Shown: positions 16,445 to 24,550 of the stretch, one piece after another
How the letters are laid out: the number at the start of each line of letters is the position of its first letter
Numbering within the stretch: position 1 is the first letter of the stretch
NCBI GenBank assembly: GCA_049282265.1
Contig: JBAPTR010000004.1
Span: 1 to 31,535 of the forward strand
DNA from: CAYUCJ01 sp049282265
Lineage (GTDB): Bacteria; Desulfobacterota; DSM-4660; Desulfatiglandales; Desulfatiglandaceae
Length of the DNA: 31,535 bases
Direction of reading: 5' to 3'
Notes under the pieces: generated by a model
Databases searched by the model: none
Told to the model about the DNA's origin: nothing
Seen by the model: the letters and a program-made list of their open reading frames with translations, nothing else
Program-made: the position numbers and the translations under genes

Positions 16445-17158
16445 ATGGCCAGACTTGTTCTTATGTTCAACAAGCAGGTGATCAAGGAATTCCCTTTTCT
16501 AAAGGAAAGCGTGACGATCGGCCGAAAACCCGAAAACGCCATTTCAATTGATAATCTGGCCGTATCCGGTTATCACGCGCGAATCGACAGGACGGGCCCT
16601 GACTATATTCTCACCGACCTGCAAAGCACCAACGGCACTTTTGTGAACGATAAGAGAGTCATGTCCCGGAAACTCAGACATGGGGACAATGTCATTGTCG
16701 GTAAGCACACGCTTCTCTTCATAGCCGGGGATGATCCAACGGATGCGACGAAATCCATGGATATGGACAGGACCATGATGCTCGACACCGAGAACCAGCG
16801 GGAACTCCTGGCCAGGCAGAAAGGGCTCCCTGCCAAGCCTGCAAAACCAAGAAAAATAGGCGTTTTGAGCTTTATTGATGGATCGGACCCAGGAGAGGTC
16901 GCCCTGACAAAAAAACTCACCCGACTTGGCAAATCTCCCAACTCCGAAGTGAAGCTCGCGGGCATGTTCATCGGTTCAACGGCAGCCACTATCAGCAAAA
17001 GGCCATCGGGATACACGATCACATTCACCGGCGGGTTGGTAAAGCTGAAGGTCAATGGAGAAGTGGTCAAGGGCAATGTGCCCCTGAAGGATTTTGATAC
17101 TGTGGAACTGGGGGCGCACAAATTCCAGTTTTACCAGAAAGAGACGGACCAACCCTGA
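16445..17158 (+). CDS. FHA-domain protein with a second, degenerate FHA-like domain
   Basis: 237 aa cytoplasmic protein. The N-terminal FHA domain (about 18-95) has the phosphothreonine-binding pattern: IGRKPENAI, SGYHARI and STNGTFVN. A linker contains Thr-rich DRTMMLDT, a possible kinase target. The C-terminal half (about 135-235) has the same fold rhythm (LTRLGKSPNSEVKL...LKVNGEVVKGNVPLKDFDTVELG) but lacks the Ser-His and Thr-Asn-Gly residues, so it probably does not bind phosphopeptide in the normal way. It follows the phosphatase by 42 bases. As last gene of the kinase operon it likely recruits phosphorylated partners; targets are unknown. Confidence 0.88.
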   Translation: MARLVLMFNKQVIKEFPFLKESVTIGRKPENAISIDNLAVSGYHARIDRTGPDYILTDLQSTNGTFVNDKRVMSRKLRHGDNVIVGKHTLLFIAGDDPTDATKSMDMDRTMMLDTENQRELLARQKGLPAKPAKPRKIGVLSFIDGSDPGEVALTKKLTRLGKSPNSEVKLAGMFIGSTAATISKRPSGYTITFTGGLVKLKVNGEVVKGNVPLKDFDTVELGAHKFQFYQKETDQP

Positions 17159-17181
17159 ACCCGACGGGCCCGTATGAGGCC

Positions 17182-17409
17182 CTACCCCTTCTTTTGTTTT
17201 CTTTTCACTTCAGCAAGGCCTTCCTCAACCTGAACCTTGCTAAATGTCTTGCGGCACTGGGTACACTGGTATCTTTCATCTATGATTTTGTCATAGATGA
17301 GGTCGTTTGAGAAATTGACGCCGTGGAACAGGAGAGAAAAATTGTAGACCAGTTTGAAATCTTTGTTGTTGCAGCTGTCACAAACAAAAAACTCCCGGAT
17401 AGAATTCAT
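17182..17409 (-). CDS. Small zinc-ribbon protein, function unknown
   Basis: 75 aa. Two CxxC pairs, Cys10/Cys13 (CDSC) and Cys49/Cys52 (CTQC), suit a single zinc ribbon; a basic Lys/Arg-rich tail follows. The ATG at 17409 has GGAGG eight bases upstream, a much better start than the GTG at 17460. It converges on the FHA gene with 23 bases between stops. I do not recognise a family; it could be a nucleic-acid-binding or protein-interaction module. Confidence 0.65.
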   Translation of the reverse strand: MNSIREFFVCDSCNNKDFKLVYNFSLLFHGVNFSNDLIYDKIIDERYQCTQCRKTFSKVQVEEGLAEVKRKQKKG

Positions 17410-17589
17410 TGAGTTGTCCTCCAGAGCACCAATAATCCCCACACATTCCCGGCCCTGCACAAGAGCAACGGCCTGAAGATGTTCGTAAGAAAATATACGT
17501 TCACAGGTTTCGGATTCACCCTGTCAGCTTAACAATGAGGGGGATACAGCAGGATTGCCAACCTTGAACCGTGAACTGTTTTACAAAAA

Positions 17590-17665
17590 TGGAGCCACCG
17601 TGCGGAGTCGAACCGCAGACATCCTCATTACGAGTGAGGTGCTCTACCATCTGAGCTACGGTGGC
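17590..17665 (-). tRNA. tRNA-Thr (anticodon CGU)
   Basis: Full cloverleaf on the minus strand. The acceptor stem GCCACCG pairs with CGGTGGC. The D arm is GCTC/GAGC with a GG-containing loop, the anticodon arm CCTCA/TGAGG with loop CTCGTAA (anticodon CGT), and the T arm TGCGG/CCGCA with TTCGACT. The discriminator base is U and CCA is encoded (17590-17592). It reads ACG codons. A repeat-rich region begins about 210 bases away. Confidence 0.97.
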
Positions 17666-17875
17666 TCGAACAAGAACTTTTCTATTATAATTTTTTTTTG
17701 TGTATGTCCACCCGTTTTTTTGCCTTCTCGAACCTTCAAGGGTTTTTTGTCAGCACCCGTACCGTTCAGTCAAAACCAACAAAGAAGTCAGAGTCGGCAG
17801 CTGCTTGTCCCGCTGGAAAAACGGCTTTTCGGGCGGGCGAACCGTATCATTTTGTATACCAATATTGATGGAACC

Positions 17876-18005
17876 GTAAAAAGTCCGTCCATGGACTTTT
17901 TACTCACAGAAACCGAAAAGTGCGATTTTCGGTTTCCTTACAAATCAACGGGTTGCAAGGCACCCCATTGATTTGCGTGCCCGTCCATGGGCACGATGAT
18001 GACTT
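17876..18005 (+). repeat. Four-hairpin repeat element, copy 1
   Basis: Four hairpins in series: GTAAAAAGTCC/GGACTTTTTAC (17876-17903), GAAACCGAAAA/TTTTCGGTTTC (17909-17936), CAAATCAA/TTGATTTG (17941-17975) and CGTGCCC/GGGCACG (17976-17995), then GATGATGACTT. The same modules in the same order occur on the other strand at 29663-29797, and the last part at 24487-24532. No coding potential. Confidence 0.85.
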
Positions 18006-18076
18006 CCAACGAAGTCGCGACCTGCTCCTCATAGTGAGCCATTTTATTTGCTGCACCTGGAGGAGAGCCTGAGAGT

Positions 18077-18236
18077 CTTTTTCAGACCCTTTCTCATAGT
18101 GCACTTGGCACGGGCTCCGACATGGACGGCTATTTGGGGTTTATGTCTCCCAAACCCCACGCGCTTCTATGAACTTACGCTAAACCCCAAATCGGCGGTC
18201 ATTCCCTCCGAAGTGCTTAGAAAGGGTCTGAAAAAG
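18077..18236. repeat. Long imperfect palindrome, tandem unit 1
   Basis: CTTTTTCAGACCCTTTCT (18077-18094) pairs perfectly with 18219-18236. Inner arms ATTTGGGGTTTA and TAAACCCCAAAT extend the stem. A further AAACCCCA in the loop could pair with the left inner arm instead, giving two alternative folds. The unit repeats about 270 bases downstream. No convincing gene in this stretch. Confidence 0.8.
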
Positions 18237-18346
18237 AGTGTCAGGTTTTCCTCCACTTCGTTGCTCATAGGCTGCCGCTCGCGGCATAAACCAGCTTTTT
18301 ACGAAGTCGCTTTTTCACCCGGATCTAAGGAAACGGATCTGAGAAT

Positions 18347-18507
18347 CTTTTTCAGACCCTTTCTCATAGTGCACTTGGCACCAAACACCGATATGGACGG
18401 CTATTTGGGGTTTACACCTCCCAAACCCCACGCGCTTCTATGAATTTATGCTAAACCCCAAATCGGCGTCCATTCCCTCCGAAGTGTTTGGAAAGGGTCT
18501 GAAAAAG
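18347..18507. repeat. Long imperfect palindrome, tandem unit 2
   Basis: Second copy of the 18077 unit, with the same outer arms (18347-18364 and 18490-18507) and inner GGGG/CCCC arms. Differences are scattered but stems are kept. The flanking TTGCTCATA...CTGCCGCT tract on the right side is also repeated, so the duplicated block is about 270 bases. Confidence 0.8.
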
Positions 18508-18582
18508 AGTGTCGGGTTCGGCTCATCTTTGTTGCTCATAAACTGCCGCTTGTGGTTTTTGGGGAAAAAGGCCAGGTTTTTC

Positions 18583-18611
18583 TTGACCAAATCCGAATCG
18601 AAAATTATACA
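18583..18611 (+). promoter_or_regulatory. Candidate sigma70 promoter for pyrF
   Basis: TTGACC (18583-18588), 17-base spacer, TATACA (18606-18611). It lies just after the tandem palindromes and about 20 bases before the pyrF start, giving a very short leader. Confidence 0.6.
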
Positions 18612-18631
18612 GAGCATGAATGGAGAAGATT

Positions 18632-19351
18632 ATGAAGACACCAAAGGAATACCTTATTTTTCCGCTCGATTTACCGTCCTATGATGAAGCCATGCGGTAT
18701 GTGGAACTTTTGAAGGATCATGTCGGGCTTTTTAAGGTGGGGCTCGAACTTTTCATCAGCCAGGGACCTGCCATCCTGAAAGCCATTTCCGGTGCCGGAG
18801 CACCCGGGATATTTCTGGATCTTAAACTCCATGACATACCCGCCACGGTCTCCAGGGCCTTTTTGGCTGCATGCCGCTACAGGCCGACGTTCGTGACCGT
18901 CCACTGTGACGAGGGCGAAGGGGCGCTGAAGACTGTCACGGAAAACAATCCTTCCAACACAGGGATCCTGGCGATCACCGTCCTGACAAGCCTTCACAGC
19001 GAAAACATGGCACGCATGGGCTATGATCCAAGATTTGAGAACAATGCGCTCGGGCTGGTTCTCCTTCGAGCAAAGGTGGCCAAAAAGGCGGGTTGCCACG
19101 GGATCGTCTGTTCGGGGCAGGAAGTGGCAGCAGTCAAAAAGGAATTCGGCGACGAACTGCTTATCGTCGCACCCGGGATACGCCCGGCATGGGGCAAGGT
19201 GGCGCAGGACGATCAGGCGCGCATCGTCACTCCCGGGAAGGCGGTTAGAGATGGTGCCGACTACATTGTCGTTGGGCGTCCTATCCGGGACGCAGCCGAT
19301 CCTCTGGAGGCGGCAAAGCGCATAGCTGAAGATATCGCATCAGCCCTTTGA
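18632..19351 (+). CDS. pyrF: Orotidine 5'-phosphate decarboxylase
   Basis: 239 aa. Last step of de novo UMP synthesis: decarboxylation of OMP. Group I PyrF motifs are present: LDLPSYDEAM near the N-terminus, the catalytic Asp/Lys/Asp cluster in FLDLKLHDIPATV, the TVH strand, VAPGIRP, and the phosphate-binding AVRDGADYIVVGRPI. The ATG at 18632 has GGAGAAG at a good distance; an in-frame ATG at 18620 lacks one. The 3' end overlaps the convergent thioesterase by 12 bases, with no terminator between. Confidence 0.95.
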   Translation: MKTPKEYLIFPLDLPSYDEAMRYVELLKDHVGLFKVGLELFISQGPAILKAISGAGAPGIFLDLKLHDIPATVSRAFLAACRYRPTFVTVHCDEGEGALKTVTENNPSNTGILAITVLTSLHSENMARMGYDPRFENNALGLVLLRAKVAKKAGCHGIVCSGQEVAAVKKEFGDELLIVAPGIRPAWGKVAQDDQARIVTPGKAVRDGADYIVVGRPIRDAADPLEAAKRIAEDIASAL

Positions 19352-19789
19352 GGAAATCTTTTTGCGAGGCACGGCCATCAGGGTCACCAGGGCCTTCGCC
19401 ACCGGAAAAGCCTTTCCTTCCCTCTGGTCGAAGACTTCCGACTCCGCAATAATGATCTGGCTCCCTTCCCTGATGACGCTCGATTTGCAGACCAGGGAAT
19501 TTCCATAGGCGGGCCTGAGAAAATTGATCTTGAATTCGATGGTGAGAATCTGGAAACTCTCTTCCACCGTTGTAAACGCCGCATATCCCGCGGTATGATC
19601 CGCCATCGTCGCCATCACGCCGGCGTGAATGAATCCGTCCTGCTGACGGTGTACATCTTCAATTTGAACTATTGACCGGAAACGACCCTTTCCGACCACT
19701 TCCCCTTCGAACTGACAGTAAGCGATGAAACCGCGTGCAAAATCCTTTTCAAGAAACGCTTTTCTCACTTCTGATATTTCTCCGTTCAT
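19340..19789 (-). CDS. PaaI-type hotdog thioesterase
   Basis: 149 aa hotdog-fold acyl-CoA thioesterase. The HGGxxxxLxD-like signature appears as HAGVMATMADHTAG, where the Asp would be the catalytic acid, followed by the INFLRPAYG beta-strand segment typical of PaaI/YbgC relatives. It would hydrolyse acyl-CoA, perhaps to free CoA, in a neighbourhood rich in acyl-CoA enzymes. The ATG at 19789 has GAGGAAGGAT directly upstream; a longer in-frame start at 19867 is weaker. The substrate cannot be told from sequence. Confidence 0.85.
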   Translation of the reverse strand: MNGEISEVRKAFLEKDFARGFIAYCQFEGEVVGKGRFRSIVQIEDVHRQQDGFIHAGVMATMADHTAGYAAFTTVEESFQILTIEFKINFLRPAYGNSLVCKSSVIREGSQIIIAESEVFDQREGKAFPVAKALVTLMAVPRKKISSKG

Positions 19790-20026
19790 ATCCTTCCTCG
19801 TTCCATTGAATGCACCACCATTGACGAACGCTACCAAATTCTTATTACAAACGGGAGACTTTTTCAAGAAATTGTGTCACCCGCACAGAATACTATTCGC
19901 GACCCAAATCCAATGTCTAATTTCAATTATGTTTATAAAGGCAAGCGGGTTGTGAAGATTCCTGATCACCAGCAAGGCATCATCTGCGGCGTTGCCTTGA
20001 TGGTGGATCGGGGCCGACGTTATGGT

Positions 20027-20054
20027 TTGACAAGGAAACCAGGCTGGTTATAGG
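20027..20054 (+). promoter_or_regulatory. Candidate promoter for the KptA-like/synthetase/pncB operon
   Basis: TTGACA (20027-20032), 16-base spacer, TATAGG (20049-20054), about 95 bases before the KptA-like gene. Confidence 0.45.
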
Positions 20055-20148
20055 ATAATTCAGTGGGTGAACGGTTCAAGGCCCTATCCTTCACAGTACC
20101 CATTTCGAAAAGGGGTTTATTCTGGCCAAGCGCAAGTATCAAATACAG

Positions 20149-20853
20149 GTGGCCGAACTGGGACGACTGCTTGTGTACATGCTGGGACACAAACCGGCGG
20201 AGTTCGGGCTTGTGCCGACGTCCGAGGGCTTTGTTCCCATTAAGGAACTGCTGAAGGCCATCCACGAGGAACCCGGCTGGCGACATATACGCCAGTCCCA
20301 CATCAATGAGGTGCTCTTGGGAAAGGATCGCTTCCTCTTTGAAGTCGACGGCAATCGAATCAGGGCCCGGGAAAAGAAATGGCAACAGAGCTTTGAATAC
20401 CTCGACCGCCCTGCCGTCCCCAAGATCCTGTTCACGGCCGTCAGGAGAAAAGCACACCCGGCAGTCATGGAAAAAGGATTGAAATCGGTGGCCGGGAGAT
20501 ACCTGGTTCTTTCCTCGGACGAAGAAATGTCCTCAAAGATTGGAAAACGGCGTGATCCCCAACCGGTAATCCTCCGCGTGGAAGCTGAAAAAGCCGGCAA
20601 AGAAGGGATTTTCATTTATCCTTTTGATACCCTTTTTCTATGCGAGGAAATCCCACCCAGGTATATTCACGGCCCTCCGGTGGCAAAAGAACCCCTTGCG
20701 GCTCCCGTTGAAACGACGTATAAACCTGAAACACCAGGCACCTTTCCACTTGATTTGGCCCGGGACCCGGATCCCTACCGTAGGGCCCAGGGGCGGAAGG
20801 AAAAAGGATGGAAAGAGGCTGTCAGAAAAACGAGGAGAAAGAGGAGAGGATGA
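20149..20853 (+). CDS. Divergent KptA-like (RNA 2'-phosphotransferase family) protein
   Basis: 234 aa from the GTG at 20149. KptA/Tpt1 enzymes move a 2'-phosphate from RNA to NAD+. The fold pattern is recognisable: LGRLLVYMLGHKPAEFGL, EGFVPIKELLKAI, GNRIRAR, the GLKSVAGRYLVLS segment, KIGKRRDPQPVILRVEA and a C-terminal PPRYI. Several catalytic features differ. The N-terminal Arg-His is Gly13-His14, the RANQGHS stretch is RAREKK, and the HGT motif of the NAD site is not visible (ILFTAVRRKAHP). Arg72 and Arg134/135 remain. A basic tail (205-234) is added. The true start may be further upstream (CTG at 20122 after AAAAGGGG), since the preceding codons look coding. Its stop overlaps the next start (ATGA). 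Confidence 0.78.
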   Translation: MAELGRLLVYMLGHKPAEFGLVPTSEGFVPIKELLKAIHEEPGWRHIRQSHINEVLLGKDRFLFEVDGNRIRAREKKWQQSFEYLDRPAVPKILFTAVRRKAHPAVMEKGLKSVAGRYLVLSSDEEMSSKIGKRRDPQPVILRVEAEKAGKEGIFIYPFDTLFLCEEIPPRYIHGPPVAKEPLAAPVETTYKPETPGTFPLDLARDPDPYRRAQGRKEKGWKEAVRKTRRKRRG

Positions 20854-22982
20854 ACGATATCAATAATGATCTTGAAAAGTTTTTCTATCCCCGAAATGTT
20901 GCTGTAATCGGTGTATCCCCCGAGGAAAGCAACCTGGGAAGAAATATTGTGCAGAACCTGCTCTCTTTCGGCTTCCGGGGGGAGATCATCTCCATCGGAT
21001 TAGCGGGGGGGGTGGTCTTCGGACAGCAGATCCTCCGCTCCCTCCATCAAATAGACCACCCCGTTGACCTGGCGGTCCTGTTGACCCCCGCAAAAACCAT
21101 CCCCGGCCTTCTTGAGGAATGCGGCGAAAAGGGGATCCACCATGTGGTCATCGAGTCCGGCGGATTTTCGGAATTGGGTGAGGAAAGCCTTCCGCTTGAA
21201 CGGGCCTGCCTTGAGGCCGCTGAAAGGCATCAGATCCGCTTCATCGGCCCAAACGGCATAGGGGTTACCAACCTGGACCACGGTCTCGCCCTGCCCTTTA
21301 TGCCTCTGAACAAGGACCTCTCTCTCGGACCGGTTTCCATCCTGGCCCAGAGCGGCGGCGTGGGGTTGAGCTATCTCGGCTTTCTGACCGAGGAAGACAT
21401 TGGAATCAACAAATTCGTCTCCATGGGAAACAAGTTGAATGTGGATGAAAATGATCTCCTCTCCTATCTGATAGACGATAAGGGGACAAAAATCATTCTC
21501 GTCTACCTGGAGGGATTTACCAATGGACGCAGGTTCATCGAGCTTGCATCACGCTCAGACAAGCCGATCCTGGTCCACAAATCCAACCGGTTCAAGGCCA
21601 GCGCCAGCATTGCCCATTCGCACACTGCGGCCCTGTTTGCCGACGATCAGCTCGTAGACCACGCCCTGGAACAGGCCAACTGCGTTCGTGTCAATACCAT
21701 GGACGATGCCATGGACTACGTTAAGATCCTCACCCTGCCCTCCCTCAAGGGCAACAGGCTCGCGGTCGTATCCCGGTCCGGAGGGCACGCGGTGATTGCG
21801 GCGGACGCCTGTGCCCACTACGGCTTTGAACTTCCACCTTTTCCAAAGGACTTTCTTGAAAAAATCGAAAGCCATTTCAGGGCCAATGTGATCCACCTTC
21901 AAAACCCCTTGGACCTGGGCGACCTGTTCGATCTCGGAGTCTACGAATTCATCGTGGAGGAGATGCTCAAACGGGAGGACGTGGATGGGGTTCTTCTAGG
22001 TCACGGCTACCACGTGGGATTTGAACAGAAAGATTCGCGCACGCTGATACAAAGGGTCAACCAGCTGATTGACCGGTATCAGAAACCCGTGGCAGTGGTG
22101 GTCTTTACCGAGGCCGTTGAAACCGACTACCTGAAGAGACACTCACGGATACCCATTTTTACGGCCCCGGAAAACGCCATGCGGGCCTTCCATCTTTCAC
22201 ACAGGTGGGCATCAAAGCTGAAGGCAAAAAGCACTGTTGAACCCATGGAAGGGCTTGACATGAAAAAGGCCTCCCATATCCTGGGAGATGGAGCAGGGAA
22301 AGAATTTCTTCATCTGGACGAATCCATTGCACTGATCAAGAGCTACGGATTCCAGGTCCCGGAATATCGCCTGGCCAGGACCCCGGAAGAGGCCGTAGAT
22401 GCATGGCGCGCCATCAGCCGGCCGGTCGCCTTCAAAATCAACCGTCCGCACCTCTCCCACAAGACGGACCAGGGAGGAATTCTGTTGGGCCTCAACAGTG
22501 AAAAAAAGATCGTGAAGGGGTTCGAAACCATGAAGGCCGGATTCCAGTCCGATGACCTGGAAATCCTGGTTCAGCCCATGGTTGAGGCGGGTCGGGAGGT
22601 CATCCTCGGCGGGAAGCAGGACCCCGTTTTTGGTCCCGTTATCGTGTTCGGTCTGGGCGGCATATTTGTGGAAGCCATGGGTGATGTGGTCTGGCGCGTG
22701 GCGCCGATCCGGAGACATGAGGCCGGGGCCATGATCAGGGGGATCAGGGGAAACAAAATCCTCACCGGGATCCGCGGTGAAAAGCCCTGCGATCTCAATG
22801 CCATTGAAAACCTGCTGCTTCGTTTGTCACGGCTGCTGGTGGACTTTCCGGCCATCCAGGAGATTGACATCAATCCCGTCAAGGTCCTAAACGCCGGCCA
22901 GGGGGCCGTTGCCCTGGATGCCAGGGTTATTCTGAGTGAATCGGGGTTAAAAAAGGAGTTTTTGTCATGTGGTCCCAATTAG
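20850..22982 (+). CDS. ADP-forming acyl-CoA synthetase (acetyl-CoA synthetase type, fused alpha-beta)
   Basis: 710 aa. Interconverts acyl-CoA + ADP + Pi and acid + ATP + CoA, allowing substrate-level ATP synthesis. An N-terminal CoA-binding Rossmann domain (NVAVIGVSPEESNLGRNIVQNL) is followed by ligase domains with the phosphohistidine His258 in AHSHTAAL, close to His257 of archaeal ACD. The C-terminal half is an ATP-grasp domain (AFKINRPHLSHKTDQGGILLGL, FGLGGIFVEAMGDVVWRVAP, IDINPVKV). The ATG at 20850 has a purine-rich GAGGAGAGG and overlaps the preceding stop by ATGA, so translation is coupled. The 3' end overlaps pncB by 16 bases. The acyl group is not determined; acetyl, propionyl or branched acids are possible. 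Confidence 0.92.
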   Translation: MNDINNDLEKFFYPRNVAVIGVSPEESNLGRNIVQNLLSFGFRGEIISIGLAGGVVFGQQILRSLHQIDHPVDLAVLLTPAKTIPGLLEECGEKGIHHVVIESGGFSELGEESLPLERACLEAAERHQIRFIGPNGIGVTNLDHGLALPFMPLNKDLSLGPVSILAQSGGVGLSYLGFLTEEDIGINKFVSMGNKLNVDENDLLSYLIDDKGTKIILVYLEGFTNGRRFIELASRSDKPILVHKSNRFKASASIAHSHTAALFADDQLVDHALEQANCVRVNTMDDAMDYVKILTLPSLKGNRLAVVSRSGGHAVIAADACAHYGFELPPFPKDFLEKIESHFRANVIHLQNPLDLGDLFDLGVYEFIVEEMLKREDVDGVLLGHGYHVGFEQKDSRTLIQRVNQLIDRYQKPVAVVVFTEAVETDYLKRHSRIPIFTAPENAMRAFHLSHRWASKLKAKSTVEPMEGLDMKKASHILGDGAGKEFLHLDESIALIKSYGFQVPEYRLARTPEEAVDAWRAISRPVAFKINRPHLSHKTDQGGILLGLNSEKKIVKGFETMKAGFQSDDLEILVQPMVEAGREVILGGKQDPVFGPVIVFGLGGIFVEAMGDVVWRVAPIRRHEAGAMIRGIRGNKILTGIRGEKPCDLNAIENLLLRLSRLLVDFPAIQEIDINPVKVLNAGQGAVALDARVILSESGLKKEFLSCGPN

Positions 22983-24424
22983 CTATACAGACGGATCTCT
23001 ACCAGCTGACCATGGTGGGGGGGTATGTCAGGGAAGGAAAAATAGATCAATGGGCAAACTTTGACTATTTTTTCCGGAAGATTCCTGACGATGGCGGCTA
23101 TTGCGTATGTGCCGGTCTCGCTGATGTGATCGACTATATCAGAGATCTCAGTTTCAGCCGGGAAGATCTCGCCTATCTGGACAGTCTGGACATCTTTTCA
23201 AAAGAATTACTGACCTACCTGGAGAACTTTAAGTTTACCGGGAACCTTTGTGCCGTTCCGGAAGGCACGGTGGTCTTTCCCCACGAACCTTTGATCAGGG
23301 TAACAGCGCCCCTGCCCGAGGCCCAGATCATCGAGAGCACCCTGCTCAACGTCATGAACTTTCAAACCCTCATTGCAACCAAAGGGTCCCGTCTGCGGTG
23401 GGCCGCCCATGGAAAACCGGTTATCGATTTCGGCCTGCGGAGGGCGCACGGTCCCGACGGGGCATTGATGGCGTCACGCGCGGCCTATATCGGCGGTGTG
23501 GAAGGCACATCGAATGTGCTTGCCGGGAAGCTCTACGGCATACCCATTCGGGGAACCCACGCCCATTCCTGGGTGGAGAGTTTTCCCAGCGAACTGGAGG
23601 CCTTTCGCGCCTATGCAGGGGTATACCCCAATGCCTGTCTTCTTCTTGTGGATACCTACGACACCCTCCGTAGTGGCGTGCCGAATGCCATCCAGGTAGG
23701 TCGCGAACTGCGGGGAAAAGGGTATGAATTGATGGGTATCCGCCTGGACAGCGGCGACCTTGCCTATCTCAGCAAGGAGGCACGGGTTATGCTGGATGAA
23801 GCAGGTTTCCCCGACGCGGTGATTGTGGCATCAAGTGACCTGGACGAGTGGCTTGTGGAGAGTCTCAAGAGGCAAGGGGCACGGGTGGATATCTGGGGCG
23901 TGGGCACACGGTTGGTCACATCCTTTTCATCACCCGCCCTGGGCGGCGTCTACAAGCTGACGGCAATGGATGAAAACGGGGAAACCATGCTCCCCAAGAT
24001 CAAACGGTCCGACAACCCGGAGAAAATCACCAATCCGGGGCTGAAAAAGGTCTACAGGATGTTCGACCAGAGGGAAAGAATGCGAGGGGACGTCCTGTTT
24101 CTCCAGGATGAAAACATCCCGTCGGGCTCCCCCTTTCGTGCCTATCACCCCATGTTTTCCCACGTGGTCAAGACCTATCCAAAGGGATTCCGGATGAAAG
24201 AACTCATGGTGCCGATTTTCCAAAAAGGCAACCTAATCTATGAAAGCCCTTCCGTACAACAAATCCGCGAAAACACACTTAAAAACCTCGCCCAACTGGA
24301 TGCCGCCTACAAACGCTTCCACAACCCCCATACCTACCACGTGAGCCTCAGCTCCCACCTCTTCAAGACCAAGCAGCAGCTCTTGCGACTCGCCGGGAAG
24401 TCACGGAAGCCGCCAAGAGCATAA
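22967..24424 (+). CDS. pncB: Nicotinate phosphoribosyltransferase
   Basis: 485 aa. Makes nicotinate mononucleotide from nicotinate and PRPP in the NAD salvage (Preiss-Handler) pathway. Family features: LAIQTDLYQLTMVGGY at the N-terminus, FGLRRAHGPDGALMASRAAYIGGVEGTSN, RGTHAHSWV, LLVDTYDT, IRLDSGDL, WGVGTRLVTS and ALGGVYKL. Length suits the PncB type 1/3 group. The ATG lies inside the end of the synthetase gene with AAAGGAG upstream. Third gene of an overlapping operon. NAD supply next to a KptA-like protein, whose family consumes NAD, may not be accidental. Confidence 0.95.
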   Translation: MWSQLAIQTDLYQLTMVGGYVREGKIDQWANFDYFFRKIPDDGGYCVCAGLADVIDYIRDLSFSREDLAYLDSLDIFSKELLTYLENFKFTGNLCAVPEGTVVFPHEPLIRVTAPLPEAQIIESTLLNVMNFQTLIATKGSRLRWAAHGKPVIDFGLRRAHGPDGALMASRAAYIGGVEGTSNVLAGKLYGIPIRGTHAHSWVESFPSELEAFRAYAGVYPNACLLLVDTYDTLRSGVPNAIQVGRELRGKGYELMGIRLDSGDLAYLSKEARVMLDEAGFPDAVIVASSDLDEWLVESLKRQGARVDIWGVGTRLVTSFSSPALGGVYKLTAMDENGETMLPKIKRSDNPEKITNPGLKKVYRMFDQRERMRGDVLFLQDENIPSGSPFRAYHPMFSHVVKTYPKGFRMKELMVPIFQKGNLIYESPSVQQIRENTLKNLAQLDAAYKRFHNPHTYHVSLSSHLFKTKQQLLRLAGKSRKPPRA

Positions 24425-24486
24425 TCCCGGCTTCTCCGGCGATTGCCACCACCATTTTCTTGTTTGCTGCGCCTTGATCACTTAAA

Positions 24487-24532
24487 TGCACCCATTGATT
24501 TGTATGCCCGTCCATGGGCACGATGATGACTT
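24487..24532 (+). repeat. Four-hairpin repeat element, truncated copy 2
   Basis: Keeps only the end of module 3 (CACCCATTGATTTG), module 4 (TGCCCGTCCATGGGCA) and the GATGATGACTT end of the element at 17876. The first two hairpins are missing. It sits between pncB and the tetR promoter. Confidence 0.8.
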
Positions 24533-24550
24533 TTCGGGCAGTCGTCTAAA

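Noticed and set aside
18077..18507. CRISPR array
   Set aside because: Only two units of about 270 bases, each a large palindrome; no short repeats with unique spacers and no cas genes.
17590..18600. Integrated element at the tRNA-Thr gene
   Set aside because: No integrase, no direct repeat of the tRNA 3' end is seen in the window, and the tRNA is intact.
18048..18684. Two plus-strand frames of 131 and 78 codons
   Set aside because: They run through the palindromic tandem repeats; the repeated peptide segments reflect repeated DNA, and no ribosome site is seen.
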